From Pilaira anomala (Eukaryota > Mucoromycota > Mucoromycetes > Mucorales > Mucoraceae): 64,000 nt of DNA. Below are positions 25,240-36,035 of the stretch, piece after piece. The DNA is taken from positions 307,501 through 371,500 of the forward strand of contig JAIXMQ010000010.1 of assembly GCA_025716855.1 (NCBI GenBank), read 5' to 3'. The notes beneath the pieces are model-generated. The model was given only the letters and a program-made list of their open reading frames with translations. It searched no databases and was not told the DNA's origin. Numbering within the stretch: position 1 is the first letter of the stretch; every line of letters begins with the position of its first letter. The translations under genes were made by a program, and so were the position numbers.

Positions 25240-26243
25240 ATGGAAAAAAAACAGAAAGTTATTAATAATGTAAGCGCAACAACAGCGATTGACTTGAAAG
25301 CAGAACTTGCACATCACCTTGAACAATTTGAAAAAGTGAGATCAAGTGCAGGAAAACAAGTTACAGCAAGAAAGCCAGATAAAAAGCCAACAGTTTGGAC
25401 TAGACAGAATAAAGGGATCGACGCCAGAAATGAACGTGATAAGAAACAGCAATTAGAGGCAGTGGAAGGAAATACACTTGTCAGAAGTAGAGAGCAGTTG
25501 GAAAAGAAGGCAAAGATTTATGAAGCGTTACGGACAGGAAAGTACAAGGATTCCATCGATGATGAAAATGGTCCTTTAATTGATTTCGATCGAAAGTACA
25601 TGCAAGAGGTATGTGTGTATATAACACTTTTGGTAGCTTTCTTTTCTTTACTAACTCGTGTAAACAGAAAGAATTAGAGAAACAAGAATATGGGTCAGAA
25701 AAGAAAAAGAGAAAACGACAACAACAAGAAGAAGAGGATGATGATCCATGGGTAGAATACGAAGACGAGTTTGGTAGAACGCGTATTGTACGTCGTAGCG
25801 AATTACCTAAACGATCACCATCACCTGAACCTTATTACAGCGATGAAGAAAGTGGTTATTCAATGGAGAGACCAGACTATGAAAAAGAATCTGTAGATAG
25901 ATTTAGCATGAATCATTATGAAGCAGATAGAGAAATTAGAACAAAGGGTGTTGGATTTTATGGCTTTTCAAAGGATGAACATGAAAGACGAGAACAGTTG
26001 GCGAAATTAAATCAAATCCGTGAAGAGACGGAAAACGCTAGAAAATCTGCAGCGTCTGCTTCAGATAAACGTAAACAGATGTTGGCAAAGAATGCAGAAA
26101 AAATTAGAGCAAGAAAAGCCGTATTACAGGCAAAGAGACAGCATCAATTAAACCCAGAACAGGTGCCGAAGGATGCACCACCTGTTGTAAATGAGGAGAG
26201 TGTTGATCTGTTCCTACAATCTATACGTAAGCAGATAGGATAA
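25240..26243 (+). CDS. CCDC174-like coiled-coil nuclear protein
   Basis: Two exons, 25240-25608 and 25668-26243, 314 aa. The hallmark of the CCDC174 family is the central WVEYEDEFGRTRIVRRSELP, with an upstream block VWTRQNKGIDARNERD and a C-terminal coiled coil (EHERREQLAKLNQIREETENARK). In animals the family is linked to the exon-junction complex and RNA processing; the molecular role in fungi is not established. The protein is highly charged (KKKRKRQQQEEEDDDP), lacks membrane spans, and is probably nuclear. The intron has a textbook TACTAAC branch site 18 nt before its CAG acceptor. It follows CHD1 on the same strand by 156 bp. Confidence 0.85.
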
Positions 26244-27031
26244 ATAAATAAAAGTTAGAATGCAAAGAAATATGAGTATTTATTAGTTATCTAAATGCTA
26301 TTATAACTGTGTAAAACAAGCAGATTTTTCTTAGTGGAAGCTAATTAGCTTGATATATTTGAAATATTAACAAGCCTGTAAAAAGCCGCAAGCGTAGTTC
26401 TTTTTTGGAATGACGCATAATTTATAGAATCGGTCGTCGTACGCATTATAATTCTGTTGCTCATACAGACATTTTATCTAACTAAAAATAAGAAATAAAA
26501 AATCAACTTAGAATACTTTAATTGGCAACTGTCAAAACAAATAATAAAAGTGCCATTGTTAAAACTCGAGCTCCTTTACCGCTCCTAGCTAACTTTCAAA
26601 AATAAACAATGAATTTGATTTATGCTCATGTTACTGATGAGCTATATTTTAGGCGGTGTTCATTGTCAAAAACAAGTATTTATTATTTCCTTAAAATTAT
26701 TTCTCGAATAATGTTATTTCCTAAAAAGAGAAAATAAGATCAATACTGCTTTGTAGAAGTATAACAAAAGCTTTGCTTAATTCAACATGTTGAGATCAAT
26801 CCTCTTTTTTTTTTCAGTCAGGACTATCTTATAATGTCCTTTTTTTTTTATCAGTAACTATAAAATTATGGTTAAATAAGGTGAGCAATTATGTCGATTT
26901 ATAAAATAAGAAAGAAAACTGACGCCATTATTTTATTTGGGTTATTGTATAAACATTAAAATAATGATCTTTTAGTATAAAAAGGGCTTTTATTTAGTTA
27001 TTCTACTTTATTCTTGAAATATTTGACGATA
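26244..27031. other. Intergenic upstream of the F-box gene
   Basis: No gene seen. A clear TATA-type element TATAAAAAG is at 26977-26985. Confidence 0.6.
26977..26985 (+). promoter_or_regulatory. TATA box of the F-box gene
   Basis: TATAAAAAG, 47 bp before the ATG at 27032, in a context that otherwise lacks other start signals. Position fits a short 5' leader. Confidence 0.55.
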
Positions 27032-28801
27032 ATGCCATCATTACCTTCTGAACTCTTGTCACTCATTTTCAGTTTTTTAACAAAACGAGACTTACTTCAA
27101 TGTCAACTCGCAAGCAAATCATGCTATGAAGCTTCAGTCGAAACATTATATTCCAACATAAAAATTATTACAGGTGCAGAAGCCCGATTATATGGACGAA
27201 CAATATCAAATTCTTCTCGATTAGGCGGGTACCTCAAGGAAATTAGAATTGCAAACCTTTCAACAACTTTTATTACTGAAGAGCCATATGTTGAAACTGA
27301 TTTAATAGATGCAGTAACACAAAATTGCCCTAATTTATTAAAAATAAGAAGCGATATACAAAGCTATTCATTCTGGTATCATATTACATCCGGCCATAGT
27401 CAACTATCTCGGTTAGAATCTTTACCATTTCCACGATATGGAAATTTGGTAAATTACTCTTTCGTCACACAGCTTTTCAAACAAACTTTAACCAAGTTAG
27501 CATTATTTTACAATTTTGATAATGATCTTTTAAACATAGATTACGAAGAAGAAGATTTCCAATCACTTCTCAATAAACTAAAAGAATTTCAGAACTTGCA
27601 ATCAATCTCTATACATAACGAGTCTGAGAAACAAATAGGATGTTACGATAATTGGATAGAGGCTTGCCCACGCTTGAAAGAGGTTTTGTTCTTTCATACA
27701 TTTACAGGAACACGACCAGTTAGAGTCGACCCCGAGACAATTATTCGACCCCGTCCTGATATTCATACATTGGAATGTTATTGGGAGTTAATAAATAACG
27801 CAAGCCAGTTAAGATACGTTATGAAAAAGTTTCCTGATCTTCAAAGTTTAGCAGTAACCCATCACAGGTCAAGAAAGATTAAAGAGTCTATACAAGGCAA
27901 ATGTCCTCAATATGTTCTAGTCAATTTCATACGTTATGCGGCAGCCCTACCAAAATTAAAAATAGATTTGGAATTAAATATGCTTAATTTAGCCAACGTC
28001 TGGGTCAATCTTGTGGGAACAAAAGGGAGATATAGAAAAGTAAATATTAACTACAAGCAAAGCGTGGATCATTCTGATATTATGCGGATAAATGCTGACA
28101 CAAATAAGTTAATATTAAATTTTCCAGTAACTAAAGACGATATTGAATTACCACATATCAAATTCATCTCGGAAGCCGGCAACATGATTCAATCGCTTAG
28201 CATAGGAGACCTTTTTTGTTATTCTCATCACACAAAAAATGCATTTCCCCCATATGATCAATTGAATAATGTAAACTGGATTCTTGATATCATAAAATCA
28301 TGTCCCTCTCTTAAAGATATTAGATTGTGTATACGTGATGACATGATTTTACCCAGTAGTAGTTCATACCAACATACGGGACTAAGAAAACTATCTTTTA
28401 CTGGTATTCATCTAGCTACAGACTGTATCAATCTCTTCAGGTTTGCTTCCTTTACTTTTCCAAATATCAAACAACTCCATTTGAGTTATATTTGGCACGA
28501 GGCTCTCACTTCTGTTCCTATAGTGCTTGATATGAGTTATTCTTGTCTTGATATAATAACATGGCTGAATCAATCTATATTTCGAGCAAATGTTAACACT
28601 TTTGAAACATGCATTAAATTGAAGACGGATTTGGGAACACGGTTTTATATTGGTAATGAAAATAGTATGCTATCAACAACTGAAGAAAAATATCAACGAT
28701 CATTGAATATTTTACGCTTTGATATAACCTGCCGTAGTCTGTCCGAATTTAGAATCATCAAAAAAGATTCCTCATCTATTAAGTTGAGTTGGGTCTTTTA
28801 A
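27032..28801 (+). CDS. F-box protein with degenerate leucine-rich repeats
   Basis: Intronless, 589 aa. The F-box is at the extreme N-terminus: PSLPSELLSLIFSFLTKRDLLQCQLASKSCYEA. It would dock to Skp1 in an SCF ubiquitin ligase. The rest is a long array of irregular LRR-like helices and strands (CPNLLKIRSDI, CPRLKEVLFFH, CPSLKDIRLCI) typical of the large, fast-evolving F-box families of Mucorales. No substrate can be inferred. The start is the first ATG; the frame further upstream opens only with TTG. Lack of introns stands out against the intron-rich neighbours and fits a retroposed or rapidly duplicated family. A TA microsatellite (28831-28852) lies 30 bp past the stop. Confidence 0.85.
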   Translation: MPSLPSELLSLIFSFLTKRDLLQCQLASKSCYEASVETLYSNIKIITGAEARLYGRTISNSSRLGGYLKEIRIANLSTTFITEEPYVETDLIDAVTQNCPNLLKIRSDIQSYSFWYHITSGHSQLSRLESLPFPRYGNLVNYSFVTQLFKQTLTKLALFYNFDNDLLNIDYEEEDFQSLLNKLKEFQNLQSISIHNESEKQIGCYDNWIEACPRLKEVLFFHTFTGTRPVRVDPETIIRPRPDIHTLECYWELINNASQLRYVMKKFPDLQSLAVTHHRSRKIKESIQGKCPQYVLVNFIRYAAALPKLKIDLELNMLNLANVWVNLVGTKGRYRKVNINYKQSVDHSDIMRINADTNKLILNFPVTKDDIELPHIKFISEAGNMIQSLSIGDLFCYSHHTKNAFPPYDQLNNVNWILDIIKSCPSLKDIRLCIRDDMILPSSSSYQHTGLRKLSFTGIHLATDCINLFRFASFTFPNIKQLHLSYIWHEALTSVPIVLDMSYSCLDIITWLNQSIFRANVNTFETCIKLKTDLGTRFYIGNENSMLSTTEEKYQRSLNILRFDITCRSLSEFRIIKKDSSSIKLSWVF

Positions 28802-28981
28802 TTATTACTTTTTTAAATAAATAAAATAATATATATATATATATATATATATTTTGTTAATAAGAGTAACTATCTACATAACGCTTTAAAGAACATTAGT
28901 TATTCTTGAGTAGGTACATATGACATACGTATGATTTGCAGTTCATTAAATAAGGAACTTGGGTTTATCTTTTATTATTCA

Positions 28982-29406
28982 TTATAAGGTAAAATAGTCT
29001 AACGATAATAGGTACATACATAACTTAAAACCAAGTCCCTTCAACCAACGCTTCACAGTTGACTCTGATCGCTCTTGGTCAAGTGATCTTAATTCATGTT
29101 GAAGATCCGCAATTGTTTTAAAAGGGTCCCTTCTTATTATAATCACTAAATGACGAGCTGTGTGCTCATCCAAGTTACTAGGTCTTACAGGATTCGCTCT
29201 CTTTACTGGAGTGTTGGTTTTAGCCACTCTTTCAACAGAATTTTGGACTGTAGCGGGCTTTTATTAACAATGGTGCTAATGGCTGCTTGTGTGAATCCGA
29301 GCTCCTGCAAATAGTAAATGGCTCCTAATTTCATAAGCTCAACTTCACTTTCAGATCTGTTAGGATCCTTTATTGCTTTAGGTGTAATTTCGAAAACTTT
29401 AACCAT
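28982..29406 (-). pseudogene. Tc1/mariner-type transposase N-terminal remnant, frameshifted
   Basis: Two overlapping minus-strand frames describe one broken gene. The first (29406-29203) has an HTH: ELMKLGAIYYLQELGFTQAA followed by ISTIV. The second (from about 29260 down to 28982) continues with a linker TPVKRANPVRPSNLDEHTAR and a second HTH (STVKRWLKGLGF). The frame slips at an AATAAAAG run near 29265-29272. The bipartite HTH N-terminus is that of Tc1/mariner transposases. No DDE catalytic domain follows: the sequence runs out within 200 bp into the 3' flank of the F-box gene. I see no terminal inverted repeats. It could also be a small domesticated DNA-binding gene with a sequencing error. 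Confidence 0.6.
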
Positions 29407-29505
29407 CTTTTGCTTATACTTATTATTTAAAAAATAAACAGGATATGAAGTTTTTATTTAAAAAAAAGAAAAATGATCATTCTTTATGATCTGTGACTGT
29501 ATGAC

Positions 29506-32075
29506 TTATTTTTGTTTTTTAAAAGGATGTTCATCATCACTATCATCACTATCATCTCTATCTCTCTTTTTTACCTCAAAACTACTCTTTTCTTCTTCTT
29601 CGTCGTCGTCGTCTTCTTCATTCGCAAACATCTCATCCAAATCAGCATTTAGTGATTCCTCATCAAACATATCTTCATCATCACTATTATCTGACTTGTT
29701 ATTATTTTCATTATCCATTTCAAGCATATAATTGAAATCGTCATCTTCACTATCATTATTAACCTGTTGCTGCATTGACAATGGTCTTATTGTTTCTTTT
29801 ATAAGGGGATCTATTTCACTACTTCCTATATTAAAATCCTCGTCATCATCATCGTCATCATTTATACCTCCTTCACTTTCATCACCTAACACTTCATCCA
29901 CTTCATCATCTTCCCAGTCAAAATCTATTTCTAATTGAGTAGATTCTGGATCTTCTATATCTGATTCTGCAGGCGAGATATCAAGTATTGGTAATAAATA
30001 TTTAGTTTCATCTTGACGTTGCCAGTTCCATACAGAGTCTGTAATCCAAGCGGGTGAAACGATTTTGATGTGGCCATACTTCCTTGCAGTAATTGCTTTA
30101 TCTGTACCAGGCTAAAAATATAATGTATTTAATTTTAATAAATATGCTTACCAAAAAATCGAAATAAAATAACTTACATTAGCAGCTATTAAATGAGTAA
30201 CTTTTCCTGTAAGTTCGTGAAAGCAATTTGCGCCGAATGAAGTAGCCATACGCCAGATCCATGATTCTTCTGGTTTCGTTTGATGAAGAGGTATAATACC
30301 AGAAAAGACAACATTGACATCTTTTAATACTTTACGTTTTAATGAATTTAAAATGATGGAGACTTGGGGCCTTTGGTTTCTTTTCAAGTCATTAAAGAAT
30401 ATATTGTGTACATCAAGTAATGCCTACATACAAAAAAAATTAATACCTTTTTTTAAAAAAAACCCGTTTATCTCGCGTGCTTACCCTCCTTGTCACTCGG
30501 AGAATATCATCAGAGTCGTGCGTGTTAGGAAGATGGGTTTCTGGTTTTGGAATAGGTGCTGGTGCCTTGAATACATGATCATCTTTTGCTTTAGATGTAC
30601 TGTCTTTCGTAGAATCGACAATCTTATCGCTGCTTGTACTATCTTGACTGATATTTTCGTCTTTTTTACTATTACTTTTCTCTTCTTTACTATTACTTTT
30701 CTCTTCTTTACTATTACTTTCATCTTCTTTACTATTACTTTCCTCTTCTTTACTATTACTTTCCGCTTCTTTACTATTACTTTCCTCTTCTTTATTATTA
30801 CTTTCCTCTTCTTTACTATTACTTTCATCTTCTTTACTATTATTTTTCTCGTCTTTACTACCGCTCTCGTCTTCTGCTTTTCTATTGTTGTTGTCGACGA
30901 CTTTGTCTGCATTTTCGTCTACTTTATTGTTAATTTCGTCGCTTTTATTATTTACTTGCATTTGGTTGACATCATCCTGAGAATATTTATTGTTGGTCTC
31001 ATCTTTAATTTCCAATTTATTTTTGATGTTATTTGTATCCACTGATGATATTTCGTTCACTTGTGTATTTTTTTCAGTCACAGATGTTTGTTCAATAGAT
31101 TCAAGTATTTTACTAGGTTCAGCAAGGGCTTCAGCAGAGGGTATAATATCCTTTTTAGGCTGAGCAAAAGGAGAATTAATATCACCAATACCAATAAAGT
31201 ATTCATATGGTTTAATTTGAATGAGATTAGGTGAATAGTCCCAGACATCACCACGATCATCCAATACGACTACTTTAGAAGTATCTGAAGGGAATAATCT
31301 CTCTAATCGCTTTTTGGTCATGCTTCCATTTTCGTCACGAGAAAGAATTCGATCCTGAAATAAGATACCGGTTGGATCGATTTCTTTTACGACGGCTTCT
31401 GCGTATGAACGAGTACCCATTGTATAAATGTGCATTTCGTACTTCTTTGACATATCTCTTAGGAATTCAGATAAACCTGGTCTAAAATTTATAAAGAGGT
31501 TATTATTATTATTCTTTTATATGTAAAAACTGTGCTTACCTCAACTTGATGGAATAAATCAAGGGACTTCCGTCTAAAGTAAATTGCTTGATATCTCTCA
31601 CAGAATCACTATTTGAAACTTTTCTTTCTTTAACCCAGTCAGCAATAGAGGGCTCCCAAGTTGCATGTAAGATTGTTTGATCGAGATCGACAATTAAAGA
31701 AAGTTTCTTTTGTTCTAATAACCTCTTCTCATCCTGTTGTTCTAAACGTTTTGCTTCCTAAAAGAGATTCAATCAGTATGAATAAAGAAATAGTATTATT
31801 ACCGTTGTTCCCGAAAGAGGGAGTAAACTTACGTTTAAGCTGACAGTAATGCCAATATCTTTATGTGTCATTTTAATTTGATCACTTGTCCTATTTTTAC
31901 ATGGTTAATAAAAGTAATAAACTTTTTTTTTTTTTTGTATAAATATACTTTACTCGTCTTCAATCACCCTTCCACATACGGCACAAAGACCACCAAATTT
32001 AACTTCGTGTAAACAATAATCGCAGCCTGGACTGGTGCATTTTCCACCGTCTAAGTTTTCATGTTGACAAGACAT
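29506..32075 (-). CDS. FCP1: FCP1 RNA polymerase II CTD phosphatase
   Basis: Nuclear phosphatase that dephosphorylates the CTD of RNA polymerase II and recycles it. Exons on the minus strand: 32075-31954, 31890-31833, 31757-31540, 31481-30485, 30423-30178, 30111-29506 (2247 nt, 748 aa). A four-Cys knuckle is at the N-terminus (CTSPGCDYCLHEVKFGGLC..C). The DxDxT catalytic signature is DLDQT at 84-88. The FCP1 homology domain continues RPGLSEFLRDMSKKYEMHIYT, then VVVLDDRGDVW. A repetitive acidic linker separates it from a BRCT domain (KDVNVVFSGIIPLHQ ... TGKVTHLIAAN ... IKIVSPAWITDSVWNW). The C-terminus is strongly acidic, ending in a basic HPFKKQK, as in TFIIF/TFIIB-binding tails of FCP1. Confidence 0.95.
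30653..30865 (-). repeat. 21-bp coding minisatellite in FCP1 (SNSKEEE heptads)
   Basis: About ten tandem 21-nt units encode the heptad SNSKEEE with small changes (SNNKEEE, SNSKEAE, SNSKEEK). It lies between the phosphatase domain and the BRCT domain. The reverse strand reads as a long hydrophobic frame, which is an artefact of the repeat. Confidence 0.9.
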
Positions 32076-32246
32076 TGTTGTTTAAATAAAAAAAAGAAAA
32101 ATAAGGGCCCGCCCTTTTTTTTCTCTCTCTTTTTTACATTATTCATGTCGTTGAAAACAGTCACTTTTTTTCACTGAAAAAAAAAATGCATAAAAACCTG
32201 CTCCGAGGAAAAACACGAAAAAGTAAACCCTTGTTTCTTTTACACT

Positions 32247-32429
32247 ATGTCTACTGCTTTTGACGCTTTTGTAACAGTACATCAATATCAGCTTGCCTCT
32301 ATTCCTGAGGAATTATGGCAGGTAAGTTTTTTTTGTCCAATATAGTTTAATAAAATATCACGCTTATTTGGAAATTAAATATGCATATAGCCTCTTTTCA
32401 TGAAACTTGGTGAAGATTTTTTGGACGCA

Positions 32430-32464
<35 letters not shown>

Positions 32465-34814
32465 CCCTAGTTAAACAAATACCAAAAACAAATAATATTT
32501 CTTGAAATAGGTAACTACGTTGAGCTTCACCATGGCGATCCTATGGAAGGTTATTCTCTTCACGTCAAAGCCGATCAAGAGCTTAAAAAACACAGGTAAA
32601 ATTAATATAAAGTTTTTCTCGGTAATGAAACTCATGTCAAAAAAAAATAGCGAGATCTTTTTGATTGATCATGCCTGGACTACTTCACCTGAGACTGCCA
32701 AGAAGGAACTATTGGCTAACCTAGCTTTAATGGCTCGTCTTGAAAATTTGATGGATATTGAAGTTGCTGAAGAACCCCAAGATTCGGATGAGGAATCGGA
32801 TGATGAAGACCCTTCTGAAGATGATATCAAGATAGTTGCTGAGCAAGCCAATGTTTCTGAGAAGGATGCCGAACAAGCTTTGAGAGCTGAAAATAATGAG
32901 ATTGTGAATGCTATCATGGTAAGTGTATACAAATTTCTTTTATAAGAAAAAAAGTAATAAATATAGTTTACTCTATGTAGCGCTTAACTATTGATCCGGA
33001 AGATAAAGCAGAGCAAGACAGATTTGATGACATGATGATGAACCAAATTCTTGCCAATGGTGCCGCTCAAGAAAAGGAAGAAAAGGAGAAAAAATCCAAA
33101 TACGAAAGAAGACTTAAAAGAGAAGAGGATTGGAAGGCTGAAAGAGCCAATATGGTTTATAGAAAGATGTGGTCTTATATTCAAACATATTCTTACTCTA
33201 TCTTGCAACAAGATGGTCGACCTACTAGTCAGACTGCTTGGTATGTCACTGATGAAGTAGGATCTGCTATCTGTCATTCTTCTGACCCTAATGTGATCGT
33301 CTTGCCTTTCATCTTTTCTCGTGGAGCAAGCGGTATGATCCCTTACAGTGTATTTTTCCCTATCAAGGATATCCCTGCAGGAGAAATCGTTACATGTGAT
33401 CTTGTACCCAAGAACTTGGAACGTGAGTCTGATAAATTAGCCTATCTCTTTGCATTTGAAGATAGAGTTCTTTTAGACAGCGAAATTCAAAGCAAACGTC
33501 AAGAACTTACTCGACTCTTTAAGGAACACCAAGAAAAATTAAAGAACCAAAAGTTTACCCCACCTGCTGGGAAAATTTTATCTGCTGATGAAGCCTTGGA
33601 AGCTTTAAAGAGTGAAGGTGAAGCTACAGCCAAGAAGGACTCCATTTTTGTATGCACAGATACTACTTTTGTTCAACAATTTTTGAAATTGGAAAATGTC
33701 AAGTTTACAAACGATCCTGCTAAAGCTGATATTCTTTGGACAAGTCAAGACTTTCAAGGTTGGGACTCACTTGAGCCTCATCAAATTGTTAATCAATTCC
33801 CTAATGAAAAGTGTATTACTTATAAACACAACATGGCTGAATTGATCCGGTAATTTTCTTGAATTCTTTTATGAATTGTATTTTCCAAAACTAATAGCTT
33901 TATCTAATAGCAAAACTTATGGTTCTCCTGATTGGTATATGCCTACTTATAATATCATGACTGAATTAAGTGAATTTGTTGGAGATTATCTCAACGTAAA
34001 AAAAAAAAATGACAGAAATATTTTAAATGCTTTTAATAACTCACCCGTTTATATATAATAGACTGAAGAGGAAGAAAAGACCAATCTTTGGATTACCAAG
34101 CCTTGGAATATGGCCCGTGGTTTGAGCTTAGATATTACTGATAATCTTGCTGAAATTATTCGTCAACATGACAATACGATTCCCAAGATTGCTCAACGTT
34201 ACTTGGTATCACCTTGTCTTTACAACGGCAAGAAATTCGATCTTCGTTACATTGTTTTGGTTCGTCGTACAGAACCCAATTTAATTGCATGTGTGTACAA
34301 CATGTTTTGGACCCGTTTAGCAAACAAAAAGTATAGTTTGGAAGATTTGAATGATTATGAAACTCAGTTTACAGTCATGAACTATTCAAAGTATGAAATG
34401 ACTCAATTGGATTATAAGAGCTTCATCCATAATATGGAGAAGCAGTATCCCATCAAGTGGGATACAGTTCAAAAGGATATTAACAACGCCATGAAGAGTA
34501 AGTGGCATAAAATATACGTATATCAGTATAACTGAATTAACAAATTTTAAATAGATGTCTTGACTGCTGCTGCTTGCACTCCTCAACCTTTGGGTTTGGC
34601 CGGTGTAGATAGTAAATTTGATGCTTTCAGCGTTTATGGTTTCGATGTCATGTTGACGGATGATTTCAAGCCAGTTGTGATTGAAGCCAACTTTTCACCT
34701 GATTGCACTAGAGCTTGTCAGTATGATCCTGAGTTTGTTAATAACATTTTTTCACTTGTTGACGGAAGATTTGGTTCCACAGAAAAGGGATTAAAGGCCT
34801 TCACAACATTGTAA
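32247..34814 (+). CDS. TTLL12: TTLL12-like protein (SET-like plus tubulin-tyrosine-ligase fold)
   Basis: Eight exons: 32247-32321, 32391-32430, 32511-32595, 32651-32918, 32981-33849, 33911-33995, 34062-34497, 34555-34814 (2118 nt, 705 aa; human TTLL12 644). N-terminal start FDAFVTVHQYQLASIPEELW and the C-terminal TTL/ATP-grasp part (NLWITKPWNMARGL, GKKFDLRYIVLVRR, YGFDVMLTDDFKPVVIEANFSPDC) match TTLL12. The middle contains a SET-like beta domain (NVIVLPFIFSRGASGMIPYSVFFP). TTLL12 is usually regarded as a pseudo-ligase linked to tubulin modification and histone or innate-signalling roles in animals; in fungi the function is unknown. An acidic stretch and a small helical UBA-like segment (VSEKDAEQALRAENNEIVNA) are inserted around residues 100-160. 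It is convergent with the FAR1-type gene, 46 bp apart. Confidence 0.9.
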
Positions 34815-34860
34815 AAAAGAAAAACTTTATTTTAAAGTGTATAAAAAAAAAATATTATCA

Positions 34861-35715
34861 TTATTCTGGAGCAGATGCGTTAAATAAAACGACTTGCTTA
34901 TTCTTTGCTGCTTCTTTTCTTTTCATGTCTTGTTGGATATTTTCAATATCTTTAGCAACAATATTATTGACACCATTTGCAATCAATGATTTGACAATGT
35001 TCGAAATTCCCATATTTTCTTTCAATAACTTGTGTACCATGGATAAATGCTCAGCCTTCAATGAACGATACATGGCATAAGTTCTCGGATCTTCAGATAT
35101 AGGATGGTTATGTTCGCCAATACTTTTACGAATGGTCCAATGCGTTCCCTTACAACAACGAGCATAAATTAAACAGCGACAACCATTCTTTTGTGATTTT
35201 CGAATACGTGTCTTAATGGTATCAGGTCTGTTTTTCTTATTGAGATTCTTACGATAATGTCCTCCATGCTTACAGATTAGATATATCTTTGTTTTATCAG
35301 ATTTACTAGTCGTAAGAGCTACATTATGCTTTCTTCCATATTCAAAAGCAGTACTGCGAAGTTCTTCTAGAGTTTGATATGTTTTACCCACAGAAAAATT
35401 TTCATAGAATTCGGTTATTAGAGTGCTATTCTGATCTTGTTGATGTTGTTGATGTTGCACGTTGTCTTCCATGATGGCAGGTAATGCTTGTCTGGTCAAG
35501 GCTGGACCATCCGATTGTGTTACTGTTGTAGCTGCCGTAGTAGCAGCTGTGGCTGGCATCAGGGGTTGACTATTTACATCCATCAATGTTTGTTGCGTAA
35601 AGTCTTTCATGGATTGGTGCAAACAATCAGACATGACTTTAGTAATTTTTTTATCGATATCTGATACTGTGTGTTGACTGTTCACATTGGGTAAGATGTT
35701 TTCTTGTACATTCAT
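34861..35715 (-). CDS. FAR1/WRKY-GCM1-type zinc-finger DNA-binding protein
   Basis: Single exon, 284 aa from the ATG at 35715; the same frame extends to an ATG at 35862, but the extra 49 residues are hydrophobic and unlike the domain family. The core is a FAR1 DNA-binding domain: YENFSVGKTYQTLEELRSTA, then KIYLICKHGGHYR, KNGCRCLIYARCC, and HWTIRKSIGEHNHP, giving the C-C-H-H set of the WRKY-GCM1 superfamily. Such domains come from Mutator-like transposases and are often domesticated as transcription factors. No transposase domain follows, only a helical C-terminus (HLSMVHKLLKENMGISNIVK), which looks like the family's typical HTH-like extension. A glutamine/His stretch (QHQQHQQDQ) and Thr/Ala-rich tract precede the domain. 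Target unknown. Confidence 0.8.
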   Translation of the reverse strand: MNVQENILPNVNSQHTVSDIDKKITKVMSDCLHQSMKDFTQQTLMDVNSQPLMPATAATTAATTVTQSDGPALTRQALPAIMEDNVQHQQHQQDQNSTLITEFYENFSVGKTYQTLEELRSTAFEYGRKHNVALTTSKSDKTKIYLICKHGGHYRKNLNKKNRPDTIKTRIRKSQKNGCRCLIYARCCKGTHWTIRKSIGEHNHPISEDPRTYAMYRSLKAEHLSMVHKLLKENMGISNIVKSLIANGVNNIVAKDIENIQQDMKRKEAAKNKQVVLFNASAPE

Positions 35716-36035
35716 TTTTATGTATGCCGCGAAAATAAAATATTGGAGATAAATGGTTGGGAAAAAAGCGTTGGATATCCTACACACACCCTTAAACCAA
35801 TAAAACTTGTTGTGTTTTGCTTGTGTGACAATTTTAAACTTGACAGGATTTTTCTTGAACATTTTTCTACTTTTTTTTATTTAGTATACACATGTAAGGG
35901 ACATATAATCCTTATATTGATAATAGAATAAAACAGAAAATCACTCGATTTGCTGCATACGCTTAAGTATATATATACATAACCGTTATTTCCTTTTCTT
36001 TCTATTTCTTTTTCTTTCTTTCTAATTTTTTTTTT
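35716..36035. other. Divergent promoter region, FAR1-type gene / GGT
   Basis: 320 bp between two divergent starts; CT-rich (TTTCTTTCT) just upstream of the GGT start. Nothing else recognised. Confidence 0.5.

Noticed and set aside
30314..31045. A 243-aa hydrophobic open frame on the plus strand (repeated LFFTITF)
   Set aside because: It is the exact antisense of the SNSKEEE repeat of FCP1; the sense strand has all FCP1 domains and splice sites.
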